Of a DNA stretch of 64,000 nt, positions 48,175-60,973 are shown piece after piece. The stretch is from Ptiloglossa arizonensis (taxonomy: Eukaryota; Arthropoda; Insecta; Hymenoptera; Colletidae), in NCBI RefSeq assembly GCF_051014685.1, contig NC_135058.1, positions 9,276,811 to 9,340,810 on the forward strand, given 5' to 3'. The position numbers and the translations under genes were made by a program. Position 1 is the stretch's first letter. Each line of letters starts with the position of its first letter. Under the pieces are notes generated by a model. It saw nothing but the letters and a program-made list of their open reading frames with translations. It did not search any database and had not been told where the DNA came from.

Positions 48175-48240
48175 CGGGTGCCGTGCCGCAGCTGCCACAG
48201 CCACAGCTGTCGCCGCGTTTATACCGGCACTGGGGTACAT
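48175..48240 (-). CDS. gro: groucho exon 1 (coding part), start of Groucho/TLE co-repressor
   Basis: Groucho/TLE is a nuclear co-repressor without DNA binding of its own. It is recruited by Hairy/E(spl), Runt, Engrailed and TCF-type factors. This exon reads 22 codons: it opens MYPSAGIN, passes through an Ala/Val-rich stretch and ends ARHP. An MYP start and an RHP just before the conserved GPPQPG segment are typical of the family; the alanine-rich insert between them is longer than in the Drosophila protein as I recall it. The exon ends in phase 0 at a strong donor (CACCCG|GTAAGT). The ATG at 48238-48240 has A at -3. Reading upstream in frame, a TGA lies at 48301-48303 with no other ATG between, so this start is well supported unless a splice site intervenes. 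The next coding exon is 40 kb downstream. What is seen: ORF, start context and donor. Family assignment rests on the joined peptide with exons 2 and 3. Confidence 0.88.
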
Positions 48241-48303
48241 CTTATCGTCAGAGGCCCTCAAAGAGGTTATGTTGCTCCCTCCCGTCACGACGAAGTCCTG
48301 TCA
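48241..48303 (-). other. gro: groucho leader: in-frame stop to start codon
   Basis: These bases lie directly 5' of the groucho ATG. In the groucho frame a TGA at 48301-48303 is followed by 20 sense codons with no ATG, so the ATG at 48240 is the first start after a stop. The sequence CTGACAG|GACTTC ending near 48296 could also be a splice acceptor joining a further upstream 5' UTR exon. The upstream pyrimidine tract is poor, so I leave this open. The transcription start cannot be placed from sequence alone. Confidence 0.6.
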
Positions 48304-51300
48304 GGAGTAATGGATATGTCTCCGTTATCCTCAGGTATATCCAGCGGTATCCCAGGTCATAGCCTGTACGCACTATTATTCACTGCTCTCAGAAAAGAAA
48401 AACGGAGAGAAAAAAACGAAAACACAAGACGAGCTACAGTCGACGCGCACGCACACTTGCACTGGTCACTTTCTTCGAGTCCTCCGGCCACTCGCTTTGT
48501 ACTCGTTTCACAAAGAGAGACCGAGAGGAAAAGCGATGCACGGTTCACGGGATAGAATGGGAATGCGCAGCGGCGTCGAATCACGTTAGAGTTACACGAT
48601 GCGAATACGCGACGACACATAAAACAAGACGTAGGTTGAACGATCCACCCTCGACGACGGACGGGTATCAACTAATCAACCGCAGAGTCGAGGGGAAGCT
48701 CTTCCCTCTCCTTCTCCCGCACCGTCGCCCGCTACGTCCCCCCCACTGCTTACCGCGACACCACGTGGTCTCCCCTCGCTGGCTTTCGCTCTCTCCGTCG
48801 CACGCTCGTTCGTTCCCTGTCCTCCTCTCGCTCCCTGTTTCCCTCTCTTGAGCGCACCTCCGACAATCGGGCTCTTAGCTCGTTCGTCTCCTTTCCGTCC
48901 GCTCCGTATGTGCTCCTACGTTTCAGCGAGACGGGAATCCGTTCTCGTCGCGATCCGCTTTGCATTTTTACGTACGCAAAAACGAGATTTGCGCGGTAGA
49001 TCTTGCGGTGAGTTTGTAGCGGCATTACGGGGCACGTATTAAATTATTACTTCGGGACACGGTGAACATCGCTAACGCGCGCCGGAAAACCCGTGTTAAC
49101 CTTCCTCTTCGTTACACGCCAGAATTGATCGCTTCGTAACGAACGGCTCCGCGATTCCTTCGACGCTTTTATTAAATTAAACTGTACAGCGGTATTTCAA
49201 ATAATTCTGAAATAATTATCTCCCGTTTCGTCGATTACGGGTAATTCGCGTTTCGAATGATATCGGCCGCGACAGGGTCGAGAATAAAATCATTGCCGAT
49301 CAGTTCCGTGTCGCGCCCGCGGATACGAAGAAACGTTGAACAGCCGCGAGGGCGCGCGCGTAAACACGGCAACGAATAAATTCGTTTTTTCCTACGGCGC
49401 GTACTTTTCCCCTGTAATCCTTCGTCCGTGTCGTTTCAGACCTTTCCGCTACAATCGCAGAGAACCTTCTGCCACGGCCTGCACGTTTCGGTCGGTTTAC
49501 TTTCGTCCCGTTTGCAGCCACGAATCTTTCAGATTGGAGTTCCAGTCTCGCACTCTCTCTCTTTCTCTCTCTCTTTCTCCCTCCCTCTCACCTCCCGTGC
49601 CCCGGTCATCTGTCATCCTTGTCACGCTTGTTTAGTTTCTCTCATTTTCGTTCTCGCTATCTCAGCCGCCCGTTCGTTTCATCCTCGACCCCGTACCTAC
49701 TTGCCGTGTACCACGCCCTTCTCTCCCCTCGGGAACACACATAGGGTATCCTTCCCTCCTCGCCCTTCTCCCCTTCCGCCACCTCGTCCCGATCCTTCTT
49801 CAGCCTCTTTTCGTCCCAGTGACTCGTACTCGAGCGCGTCTATATTCAACGTATTACGGTGTATACTTTACACACGTGTATTCGTACCGGTTACCGGCGT
49901 GTATACATCCCCTTTGGACGGGGTAGTAACCATCGACGACCTTTCCACCTCAACTCCCTACAAACAATTATTATCACTTTACCCTTGCCGCGCTCGACCC
50001 GGTGACACTTAATCTTAGCGTTATTTAACAGGAACGAAGAACCGGAGTGAGAACGGTGAGGAGCGGGGCGGGCTGGGAGGGAGGGAGGGGAGGGGAAGCA
50101 TAGCTTCTGTGACACGAGGAACGAAGCGGAGCGTCGGGTAAGCGGTTTTAACGAGCGGTGACACGCGAGCCGTGTTCGTCACGAAATTTCGCGGCTCGTC
50201 CAGCCAGTCGCGTCTACGTAACGGGCAAATGGAAGAAGAAATTACGGAGGCTCGCTAATGACACCGTGGCCGAGCATCGCGCGCGAACCGACGCGGTTTA
50301 CCGATTGTAATTTGAACCGATCGTAACGCAGATAGCACGCAGAAGGGAAATCATTTCTCGTTGATGGCCGCGGGCTGCCGCGAACACCATCGTAGATATT
50401 GTTTTAGACGATCGTGGCTTTCGTTTTAACGAGATCTTGGATCCAACGGGTAAAAAAAGGCGTAAGCGTAACGATAATAAGCGAATAAAAAAAATTTCCA
50501 TCGGTTTCCTTTGTTCGTACATCGATCCTCGATCGAAACGATACGAATCAATGCTTCGAAGATTGCGTCCGATCGGCGCTAGCAGCTGAATTTCACGTTC
50601 TACAATTTGTGCATGTGTTCGAGACAAGATCATTGGAGCCGAACGGTAACAATTTTTCGTAAATATTTATACTCCCGTTCAGTATCGATAGAAACTTAAA
50701 TCCCGAGCAACCCTTTCTGCGAATATTTCGCAGGTCCTCAAAGTTTCATAGCCCAACCGTACCCATTGTGCGCGACGAATAACAAATCACCCGCTCGACA
50801 TTAACGTAATATAGTCGCTCGGATAAAGTGTATTATCTGTTTGCTTATTCACGTCGTTAAAAATTTGATACGAATACAAGCGAACGATACGTGTATACGT
50901 ATACACAAGTTCGCGTCGTTTAATTAAAATGGAATTTAGCGACATTTCGGATGAAATACGTGACATCGGATTTACAAGGAAAAAAAGTAAAAAAAAACGT
51001 CAGAATGTGTACCGCGATCGAAAATTTAATTGGACGATCACAATCCGCGTACAAATACGGTGTAAAAGAAAGACAATGAACGGTTACGAGAACCACCGGT
51101 ATCGTTTCACGTAGACGCTCGAATTCCGTTTCTACTACTTCCTATAATCACGCGTTTGTATAATTACCGGTACAAGATTAATTACCGTTCCAAGACCAAT
51201 ATTTAGGAGCGGTACATACACTCGGTGTATGTAAAGCGCGTAGATAGCACGAGATAGAAGGGGGGAGGACCGTTTACCAGTGACACAAGACACGGAAATC

Positions 51301-54300
51301 TGCCGCATAAATTCGAGCCGCGCGAAAGCTGGAAAGGAACACGTCATCGGTTGTCATCGAACTGGAACGCTCGATACGAATTCCTTGCTCGCTATCTCCT
51401 GACATATCGGCGAAACATTTAACCGGATAAGCCCCGCGCAAAAATGGGGACGCTTCGCGCCGAATATTACGCGCACGCGTCCCCCTTCCCCCCAACACGA
51501 GAAATAATTTCATTTCTTTTTTCTTTCTCTTTGCACACTTTTTTTACCCTCTCATTTTTTGTTCCTTTCCCTCGCCCGTGTATCGAACACGCTCGACGCG
51601 TTGCGCGAGCCTCGCGGGCGGATCTCGTAAAAAAAACCGGTTGCCTTCCGTTGCAAACAACGCGAAGTTAACGTTGCATTTCGCACCGTCGACGTTCGAC
51701 GAACGCTCGACGACGGTTTTTCAAACATATCTCCCCGGTTTATCGTATTTACTCGCCGCGTTAGCGACCCGTGTTTCTTTCTTTCTTTTTCTCTGTCTCT
51801 CTCTCTTTTTTTCTCTCCCACTTATTTCGCAACCGTTTCCTTAGAGCCGTTCCGCGAGGCTCCGTGTCTCCTGTAATTTCGTCTACACTCACGTGGACAC
51901 GCGTACACGTACGTACATCGATTTCGGTGGTACCCGGTTCGCCTTTTTCGCAACGAAACGCCGCCACGGGGCGGATCGATCGCGCCCGGTCGTGCGTGTC
52001 CCTATTTAAACAGTCGCGACCGATTCGCGTTTATCAATGACGATGACAAATATTTAGAATCATCGATGTTTATAGTTTGTTTAGCACGGGTGTTTGTCAA
52101 CGCATGGTTTATTAATGCCGACGGAATTCCTACGGGCCGCTATTTATTTACATCGCTCTATTGTTCGGCCAGTTTGTCGAAGGGGCAGAAATTGATCGCT
52201 GAATATCAAAACGATTGCACGCGCCGCGTAATAATTCCGACGCGATCACGAAGATATAAGATTACAAACGGCGTGTTGCATGATCCACGACCGCGTTTGC
52301 GACTACGGTTATCGATTACCCGAAAGAAAACTCGACTTTTCTCACGTTCCGCGCGACGATCTTTGTTTCGCGAGCACCGTGTCCGTGCCGGTCGCGGGAC
52401 GAACGAAAAGGGGGGAAAAAAAAAAGAAAGGAAGAAAATAAGCGAAACGCGTTCAATTTATCGTACAAAACGGTACGTGTTTATTAATTACGACACGTAC
52501 CGCGCAAGAAAGCGCGACCGCGAGCAACAACGATGGACGGAGAGTAACGCGTTTCGTATTTACGTATTTATTTATTCTTTTCCTTTTTTTTTTTCTCCCG
52601 AGCGCGAGGATTCCCTTGAAAAAGTTCTCGAGGAGCTGGAAATCCTATTTCGAGAACGTTTCGAATCGCTTTCGCGGGAATCGCGCGCGCGTAACGCGAA
52701 GACGACCGACGTGTTTCGTTTACGATGAACGAATTCGAGCCGTGTATTTTGTTTCGTTGTTAACGCTCGAAGAGAAAAACAAGAGAGAGAAAAGAAAAAG
52801 TTGCCCTCGGTCGCGAGAAAAAAAAATATTTCCGGCGAGTAACGATTATTATTACGATCAATGGGATATTTTCGTTCGGAGGAATAAATAATAAACAAAC
52901 GGGTTAACCCGACGCGATGTTTTCCGTGAAAATAGACGGCGGTCCGTGGATTAATACGATCGGCTTGAAATTACGAAAAACGTACCGCTAATACGAATTT
53001 ACATAGAAACAACAAGGAGCGTAAAAATAGTACATTATAAATGCGAATTTACCTTTCGAAGATTTCCAAAGTATCTGGTAATGTATGCCGATAATTGTAC
53101 GTCGTTGTAAACACACCGATAACACAACAAGTTCGTCTCGTTACCACATCGACACTGAAACGTTAGCGTGTAAACATTCAGAGTTCAATACGTGGGTATA
53201 TCTAACCTAATTCGTTCCTTCCAGTCGGTCGAGTTTTTACTTCAAATTTTCACTTATCAACAACATCTTGGTATCGATGTTGTAAGAATACCGTACGTAT
53301 CGTATGTTATCGTTATTTTTATCGCGTACAATCAGTGTCACACATTCCCCGTTTACTTTGAAAATTTTCGAAAGGTAGGTAAATTCACATTTGTCACATT
53401 GTTTATATACGACACCTTAATCTTGTGTAAACTCTTGTTGATGCCGTACGTTTCCTTTTTTTTGTAATTTTAAGGTGTTTGTATTGATCCGAAGTGGGTC
53501 CAACCACGTGATCGAAACGACAGGTTATGTTACACAGGATGGAAGGATGGTTTTGGGAGCGGTGATAAAAAATGACGGGGCGTTGAAAAATTATTTTTCA
53601 TTCAATTACCCGCGCACGAAGGAAATCGTCGTTTATCTATGTGAACGAGTTTGTCGAAAATTCGTTCGAGAGTTCGTTCGAAACGCTTCGAATCTACAGA
53701 GTGTCCGTTTTGTCTCGATACAATGAAACGTCTCGCAAAGAATCGAAGGTGTAAGAAAGCATTTTTTAAATATTCTTAAAAAATAGTTCGATACGAAGGG
53801 ACATTGTACAGCTTGAATAATTTATCCACCTCCGTACCATCGTGAGAACAGTTTTTCGATACTATCGATTATCGGTGAAATAATAAAACAGACACTCGGT
53901 GTATTGTCCGGTACAATTCGACACCCGCTCTTGACGTGTCAACAGCCGCGATCAACTTTTCGAAAAATTACAACCAACTTCTCCCCCGTGACCAAAGATC
54001 GAAAACAGATTTTTCGCTTTGCTTACCTCCGTCTCGTTGCAGTTGCAATTTTTGAGAAAGGTGGCAGAACTCGGCCAAACGCGATGACCCAGTTTCGAGC
54101 CTACGGTTTTGTAGAAAATTCGATATCGTTACGCCGTTCCATTTTAGGGACTCCGGGTGTTAAGACAAGTTCACGAGTCACACTCGTACGAAACAAACAC
54201 GTGATCCCAGCCGGTGATTACCGGTGACACGGTCTACATTGAACTTCTCGGTGCACCGATTCACGATCTCTCCTACGTGTGTCCATTAACACGACGGCGT

Positions 54301-54310
54301 CTAAACGGCC
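48304..54310. other. 5' flank of groucho, no coding exon seen
   Basis: Read on the minus strand, this is upstream of the groucho start codon and should hold its promoter and any untranslated first exons. 48600-48850 and 49440-49830 are long pyrimidine-rich stretches, including CT runs. 50030-50100 is G-rich. GTGTATACGTATACAC at 50891-50906 is a perfect 16-bp palindrome. Open frames at 49428-50012 and 52066-52728 have compositions driven by the local bias and match no family. I see no TATA box I would defend. Confidence 0.55.
49551..49590. repeat. CT-rich microsatellite
   Basis: (CT)n with TTT interruptions inside a longer pyrimidine-rich stretch. Confidence 0.9.
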
Positions 54311-54760
54311 GAATGGATTTCAACGAAACACCGTATTTAAGTTTCGTGTTCTCGTCTCAAGAGCCCATTAGATTTCGAATAAACTCTGTCCACGAGTAAC
54401 AACGTGCTCAGTCCAGCGTTTCGGTTTTCCCAAAAGGTCGTACATTTTCCCCATCTTCTCTCGTAAAGGCGGGAAATTAATTCTCATCGCCTACCTACGT
54501 CGATGGAAACGGCAGTAGAAACTAATTACACTTAACTTTCGTATTCTCGTCCCAAAAGTTACCCACCGGTCCGTTCCAATTGTTCCGATGTGTGTATTGC
54601 TGATCAAAATTCTATAAAATGTCTCGAGTGAGTCGCGAAACGAACTTTATAGGTTATACGAACGTTTGTTCCATCTACTCTCGTAAAGATAAAAATTAAA
54701 CGTAATTCTCAACGTATCGTTCGAATTACGATCCGATGTCTATCGAAGTAGCGTTAAAGC
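54311..54760. repeat. old diverged duplication, about 195-205 bp
   Basis: TTTCGTGTTCTCGTCTCAAG (near 54342) resembles TTTCGTATTCTCGTCCCAAA (near 54537). CCATCTTCTCTCGTAAAG (near 54451) resembles CCATCTACTCTCGTAAAG (near 54672). The order is kept, but many indels separate the copies. Confidence 0.55.
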
Positions 54761-54908
54761 GACGAATTGGTGTCTGTTAATTCCCTGTTGAGCGTCCCTT
54801 GAACGTTAGCGGAAATCACGCTTTATGGATCACGAGAATTCGCGACGATCAAGACGTATCGGACTGCGCTCGAGGCGGTTCGTTCGGGTTCAGGAGGCGA
54901 CACCGTCG

Positions 54909-54910
<2 letters not shown>

Positions 54911-54959
<49 letters not shown>

Positions 54960-54976
54960 CTCTCTCCTTCTCTCGC
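54911..54976. repeat. (CT)n microsatellite
   Basis: A pure CT run of about 42 bases followed by interrupted CT/TTT. Confidence 0.95.
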
Positions 54977-57900
54977 TCGAAAAAAAAGTATGTCTTCCGT
55001 GCAGTCGTAAGAGGATCGACGGTCAATAGGGGAGAACGCGATCGCGGAAGGCGAAGGATCGTGGAATGCAGTACGGCGCGCGGAACGTGACTTCTCGCGA
55101 GCGATGCGTGCGCCCCGAACGAGCCTGTGCACGACCGTGGGTCCCGCGTATGCGTGCAGTCGCCTCGTTGGAAAACGTGTTTATTGGTTAATTGCATCAT
55201 TCTTGCCAAGTGCCTGGCTGCCAGTTGGCGCGGCCATCAATCGGTGCGCGGTGGCTACACGTCCGCTCGATATCCGGCGAAAGCATTTCGCGCTGACGGC
55301 GATCCAGCCGCGTGTACCAGCCACCGCCCCGCTTCACCTCGCCACGCCGTTCTCCTCCTCGACTCGGATCTTCTTTTTCGATACCGCGGCGACAAGCGTC
55401 TCGACGTTCCCGGCGCTCGTAACCGACGGTGTTTTGCCGCCCGACGATCGTCCGGCCGACGAATAAGGCTGCCGCGTACTATCGACTTTCTATCGAACGA
55501 CAGTTTCACCCAGGGACGAAGGGGAACCCTTCGAGTCGTTCGGTGCAGCCTTCTCGCGAATTTCGTAAATTATGTACCGCGAGTTCGTAACAGCGTACAA
55601 CGGCGATAGCGTAGAAATTGCAACCACCTTAAAACCATCAGTGTGTTCGACTCTCGAGCAGCAGAGGGAAGCATAGTGTCGACTACCCGAGCGAAAGAAA
55701 ATGTACGTACAATGAACGAATTACGCATTTGTTAATATTTTTTCTATATTGAACGATGGGAGTTTACATAATACCGTCTAGAAAGCATAGGTTTGTTTTG
55801 TAAGAAAGATCGAACCCCTATTAACTTATTTCGATTACAAATCGACCGTAGTTATAAGGTTATGTTCGATAATAAATGCTCACGGAGTAATTTGCTAAAA
55901 TAAAGAAAGATTGCTAAAATTACGGGAACGATAAATATTACCTGGTCGCGTCGCCGATAGGTGGCGGTATCGTCAAAAATCAAGTAACGCGTTTTCTGTT
56001 TCGAGGAATCGGCGAACTCTCCTCCTGATTTTTCCCAAGGGAAGCCGTAAGGCGGAAACGGAGGGAATATCTTTAGCTTTTCGATTAAAATGTGAAACTT
56101 TCCGGTAATTTCATCGATTTAATTATTTTCGGACTTGCGCGGGGAATACGAACCGAACGATATCGGATATTTATTTTAATCGTCCGAAACTTGACCCGTT
56201 ATCGAGGAAGGTTGAGCATCGCTGATTCAGTCGATCCGGGTAAAAGGCACGGGCCCGAATGGTAGCGCGCATGCTTGCCGACCGCTCCTCGACTCGACGA
56301 AGCAGTCCAAGTGGCACTCGACCGCTGAGAAATCGTGGGACGGGTGCCTCGGCACGACTAAACGGTTTAGTCGAGGGAAACTCGATACGTGGATAATACA
56401 TGGACCGTCCGTCTAGCTCGAACCGATCATTGTCGTCGCGAAACGGTAGCGATTTTGGCACCGGTCTCCGCTTGACGGCGAATTTAATCGAAACGACATT
56501 TATTCGAGCAATTTGACTAATTGTCGACGAGGGCCGATCGGACGTGTAATTCGATGGATTGGTAAATTTGATTAGCGGCCAACGCGGAGGCGAAGGAGGA
56601 CGGCCATCCGTGGCGTACTTGTTTTACACGAATAAAGAGCAACGAGAATAGAGCGTAGCCGGCTTTCTATAGTAACGATAATAATTTGCAGGAAACGTTT
56701 TCTGCGTCGAACTTATCTTCGATGGCAAAAACGCAACTTGTACACGGAAACTAAAACGTATCGATTACAAGCACAAAGAGGGAGTTTAACATTTTGCGAC
56801 GGAACGAAGCTCGAAATTTGCAACGAGTCGCGCAACAATTTGTAAAATGGCGACAGTCGCAGATTTCAGACAAATTTTCGTGCATCGAAAATCCACGATC
56901 GTACCTATCGAAATAACGATTTCGATCGTACGTTGTGTACCGTAACGTGTAAATTTCTACGGTTAATCGAAATTAACGTTAGTCTCCGGTAGGATGTAAC
57001 AAAAATTCATTTGCATCGATCGATTGTGAATAAAATAGGTGAAACGTTGAGGTACGGATTATATTGTACATAGAATATACGAAAAGGATCGTCGATCGAC
57101 ACGGACGTGTCTGAAATTAAAACTCGGACACGATGGTACGAACGATGAACGTTAATTGGGCTTGAAAAAGTTTCGATAAATCGTTACAGCTCGCGAAGAT
57201 TGTTATCTACGAATAAAATAACGTTTTCACCCTAGGCTGCTGGAAGACTCGGTAGAGATTATCCAACGAACCTTGTACGCGTACGTGGTTGGATAATAAT
57301 AACGTCTAATAATAATATTTAATAATAACGTCTTTATTACGCTGTACAAAAAAAAAAGGTACGTGTACAGAGCGATATAAAAGACGAGAGTCAGCTGCGC
57401 GGCTATTAAATCTAACTCGTAATTTCATGGAGAGAGAGAGAGAGAGAAAAGTTAAAAAAAAAGAAAAAAAAAGAGGAACTCGATGGTGTCGGAGATCCAC
57501 GAATAGACGTACGCGATGAACATTCGGTGAAAATGCAAAACGATGGTTCGGGTTGAAGGTTTCGACCGTTTGTTCAACATGTTGACGGTTGAGTTAACTC
57601 GTGGCCGACGTCGTGTCACTGGACCCCACCTACGAGTTATGTATCTCGTAAACACGAACTTGTTCTTAACGTGAATACATTCGGAACAAATTGATGTAAA
57701 TAATGGACGGTGGGCGTTCGGAACATAATAAAAGTCGTTACGCATCGGTGGATCGAGTGCTTTGTTTATTAAAAAGGGAAATAAAAAGAAAGAAAAAAAA
57801 AAAAAGAAAAAATGACGAGTAACCTCGTAGATGGCATCGAGAATCGTTCCGTTCGATGGTACGGTAGCAGTCAACCGTGTTCGTTCCTCATGGACGATAT

Positions 57901-58222
57901 CTGGATACACTAGACACCGCGTGTATCACCTTTCTGACCGCAGGTCCAAAGATTCTCGATCGATTCGTCGTTAAAAGATTCATTTCCTCGTACCTTAAAT
58001 GCGTACAGGTTGTCACCCAAAAGCTGCGAGTAACATTGAAAGAATTATCATCCTCGTTGCGACAAGTGGATATCGGCTGGGTGATCGATTGAAATTTACA
58101 AAAATATGTTGCAGAATAGTATCAATAGGTGAGAAACGATTAGTAACCAGCTAATAGTATCTATATAAACGAGAAATAAATATAATCGCTGTTCTGCAAC
58201 CGCATGCGTTTAAAGATCGATA

Positions 58223-58243
58223 CGTGTGTGTGTGTGTGTGTGT
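58223..58243. repeat. (GT)n microsatellite
   Basis: Ten GT units. Confidence 0.92.
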
Positions 58244-59010
58244 TCGTTGAATTGAACAAAAATTTACATCATCGAATAAAGTGATTTTCAGACACACGTT
58301 ATTTTCCTTCCATCTGTCCCAAAACCAACACCGTCCTGTCTAACGTTCATTCTCCGAAATGTCCGTTCACAAAGAGGCAAAGGAAAGAAGAATGTGGAGC
58401 GAGCGAATATGATCGGGTAAGAGATTGAAATAACGAGGTCCAGTGTGTGAAAAGGGAACCAAAGAATTCGGTGGAGCGAAAGACAGGTTCGGTTAGAGAA
58501 GGGATTCGAATCGCCTGGAATAAGAGTAATAGCACGAAGGTGTGTACCACATCGCTTACATATGAAAAACGTTGTAATTATTAAAATGCTTTCTCTCGAA
58601 AGTCACGGTACAAAATCTGTACAGATCTATCGACGTTTGACGGCAGATGTCCAATACAAATTAAAAATAATTTAAACGCGTTATTTGCTTGGCAAAGAAA
58701 AAATGGTATTTAACCATCGTTGAAAAAAGAAACAAGAAACAAACGGAGAGTTTGACAAACCCCCACGCATTTAACGTGCCTAGATTTTCGATCGATTTGA
58801 AACAGAAATTAACTACGCTGAACCTTACCCCGGAATAATGAAAAATATTCGTTACTGGTTCGCAAAGAAAAAGATTAGGAATATGGGATACGCTCCTCGA
58901 AGAATGCCAAGAGAAAGAATTTCTGCGTGGAATAGCATCGGTCACCCGTAGCTGAGAATCAATCTGTTTCGGATGAAAGTGTTAATGGAATTCGACCGGC
59001 TCGAAATCTA

Positions 59011-59100
59011 CGCACACGCACACACATATATATATATTTATATATATATATATATGCAGCTACGGGCACGTGTATACCTATACACACGTTGCGTGTGTAT
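59011..59100. repeat. CA/TA alternating tract with inverted repeat
   Basis: CACACGCACACACA runs into TATATATATATTTATATATAT. About 20 bp later, ACGTGTATA and TATACACACGT are near inverted copies of each other. Confidence 0.88.
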
Positions 59101-59941
59101 CCTAGAGCAGTTTCGGTTCGGTAAAACGATCAAAAAATAATTTTCCGCGAAAACACCTATAACGGCCGCGATCCGACGTTTCAGTGACCGTCACTATTTC
59201 CACGCTTCCTGATAACGGACACACGAGCGCGCTGATATCAGCTGGGCACGGAGCGCGAGAATTAATTGCCGAAGCGGCAATAGATCAAGCGGAAAGTTTT
59301 ATCGCCGGGCGCAAACCGCCACGGTTAGACGACGCGGCGCGCGGTGGTACGGTACGGTGTTGCTGCGCGCCGTTCGCACGGAAAAGTTTCGCGACGCGCG
59401 GGGATCTTTGGACCTGGCAGGGATTTGATGCGTGAAAAGTCATTAGAATCCTATCTGAAGTCGTTCCTCCGGAACAAAGCGGCTGCGCTCGTTTCCCCCA
59501 CTATAAGCACCGAGCCCCACCCCTTCTACCGTCGCCACCGCCTCCTCCCTGCCTGTGCAACAAAACGCGAACCGTTCCGATAAACCGGGCAAAAAATAAT
59601 TCTGGCTCGCGTCGATAGCGCCGGGGACCGACGAGGGAAACGAGAAAAAAGAAAGAACGAACCGGGTAGAGAAGAGAGGGAAGAGGTTGACGGTGGAGGG
59701 GGGAAGGGCGAGCGGGGAAAAAAATGGTATTCCTTTGGTTCGTAGAAAATGCTTTTTATCGTGCACGCTCCACCTGCGTTCCCCGCTTGTCGAGGACGAG
59801 ACAAAAGGTAGCAGAGAGAAAAAGAGAGAGAGAGAGAAAGAGAGAGGTGAAAAAGAGCACGAAGCAGAAGAAGAAACAGACTATTACTTTTTAATATATT
59901 GCCGCTTTTTATTGCGCTCGAATCGTTTCCCTTTGTCAGAC

Positions 59942-59988
59942 AACGACGACGACGACGACGAGGAGGAGGACGACTACGACGACTACGA
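59942..59988. repeat. GAC/GAG triplet tract
   Basis: GACGACGACGACGAGGAGGA followed by CGACTACGAC repeats. Confidence 0.9.
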
Positions 59989-60934
59989 ACGATAAACGCG
60001 GTCGCGGCTCATACGCTCGCGGACCAGGTACCATAACGTTGGAATCGAAAAAAACCACGTTCTTTCGCGGAGGTAACCTCTTAACAGAGCGCTCTGACAT
60101 CGCGGTAAGTGCAAAATAAAAACGAAGAGAGAAAAAGAACTGAGCGCGGGGCGAGGCGGGGCGTGGGTGGGGGGAAAGAAAAAAAGGCGAGGGGAGGAGG
60201 GTAGAGACCGTGCCGCGCGGCACGATATTAAAAAAAAAAGGGGGAAAGGAACGGTAGGAGAAATCGGGAGGAGTGTTTTCGTCACAGCACCGAGGCGAGG
60301 AGAAATGACATTACATACCGTGAAGGCGCGATGCAGAAAAAGCTCTCGAGCTTCGAGCAACGCTTCGCACCCGTCGACGACAGCCAACGACGACTACGGG
60401 CGTCGACGACTGCAAAAAAGCGCTTGAAAAGCTCCGCTCTGCCTAGCCTCGAATGATCGAGCCTGGGATCCGAAGCGCGCGATTATACGCGTACCATTGA
60501 CGCGTGCACGAACGTTTACGCGTTCAGAAGTGCTTCCCTCCTCGGCGACTCCCGAGGAGTCGAGAGACAATAGCGTGGAAGTCGCTGTTTAATTCGATGA
60601 TTCGCCGTAGACGTAACTGCGAAACCACGTTTGTCCGTCGATGACAATTCTACGAAGACCGGGACGGTGTTTCGCTTTAACAACTTTCCGGCCTGCTGTA
60701 CGTTGCAATACGCGCGAACTTTAAGATTACTTTTCGATAGAAAAACTAATCGGAACGTCGTGGAATACCAAACGTCGCGTAGCTGAAATCCGTCCAAGAC
60801 GGTTTTCGCGACGATTAGCGACATCTGTTAGAAACCATGACAAATTATAGACGAGGCTTAATACAGCGCGATCGAGTCTCACCTTTTATACACTTCTGTG
60901 CACGGATTCTTTTTCGGTACGGTGCAACGAAAAA

Positions 60935-60972
<38 letters not shown>
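60935..60972. repeat. (ATT)n microsatellite
   Basis: About 12 uninterrupted ATT units. Confidence 0.96.

Positions 60973-60973
<1 letters not shown>

Larger units (their letters stand above)
54761..59010. other. upstream intergenic or intronic sequence
   Basis: It holds a CT microsatellite at 54911-54976 and a unique CpG-rich block at about 55090-55560. AT-rich unique sequence follows from 55640, with GA and GT runs near 57429 and 58223. I see no gene. Confidence 0.5.

Noticed and set aside
48241..48288. Longer Groucho N-terminus from an upstream GTG
   Set aside because: There is no ATG between the in-frame TGA and the family-typical MYPS start, and GTG starts are not expected for a nuclear gene of this type.
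49428..50012. 194-codon plus-strand frame
   Set aside because: Ser/Pro/Leu-rich product of a pyrimidine-rich tract.
52066..52728. 220-codon plus-strand frame upstream of groucho
   Set aside because: It contains Lys/Arg runs from A-rich tracts and no recognisable domain, and has no splice or start context evidence.
58494..58520. tRNA T-arm-like GATTCGAATCCC on the minus strand
   Set aside because: The stem around it does not pair, and no A box or cloverleaf fits at the right distance.
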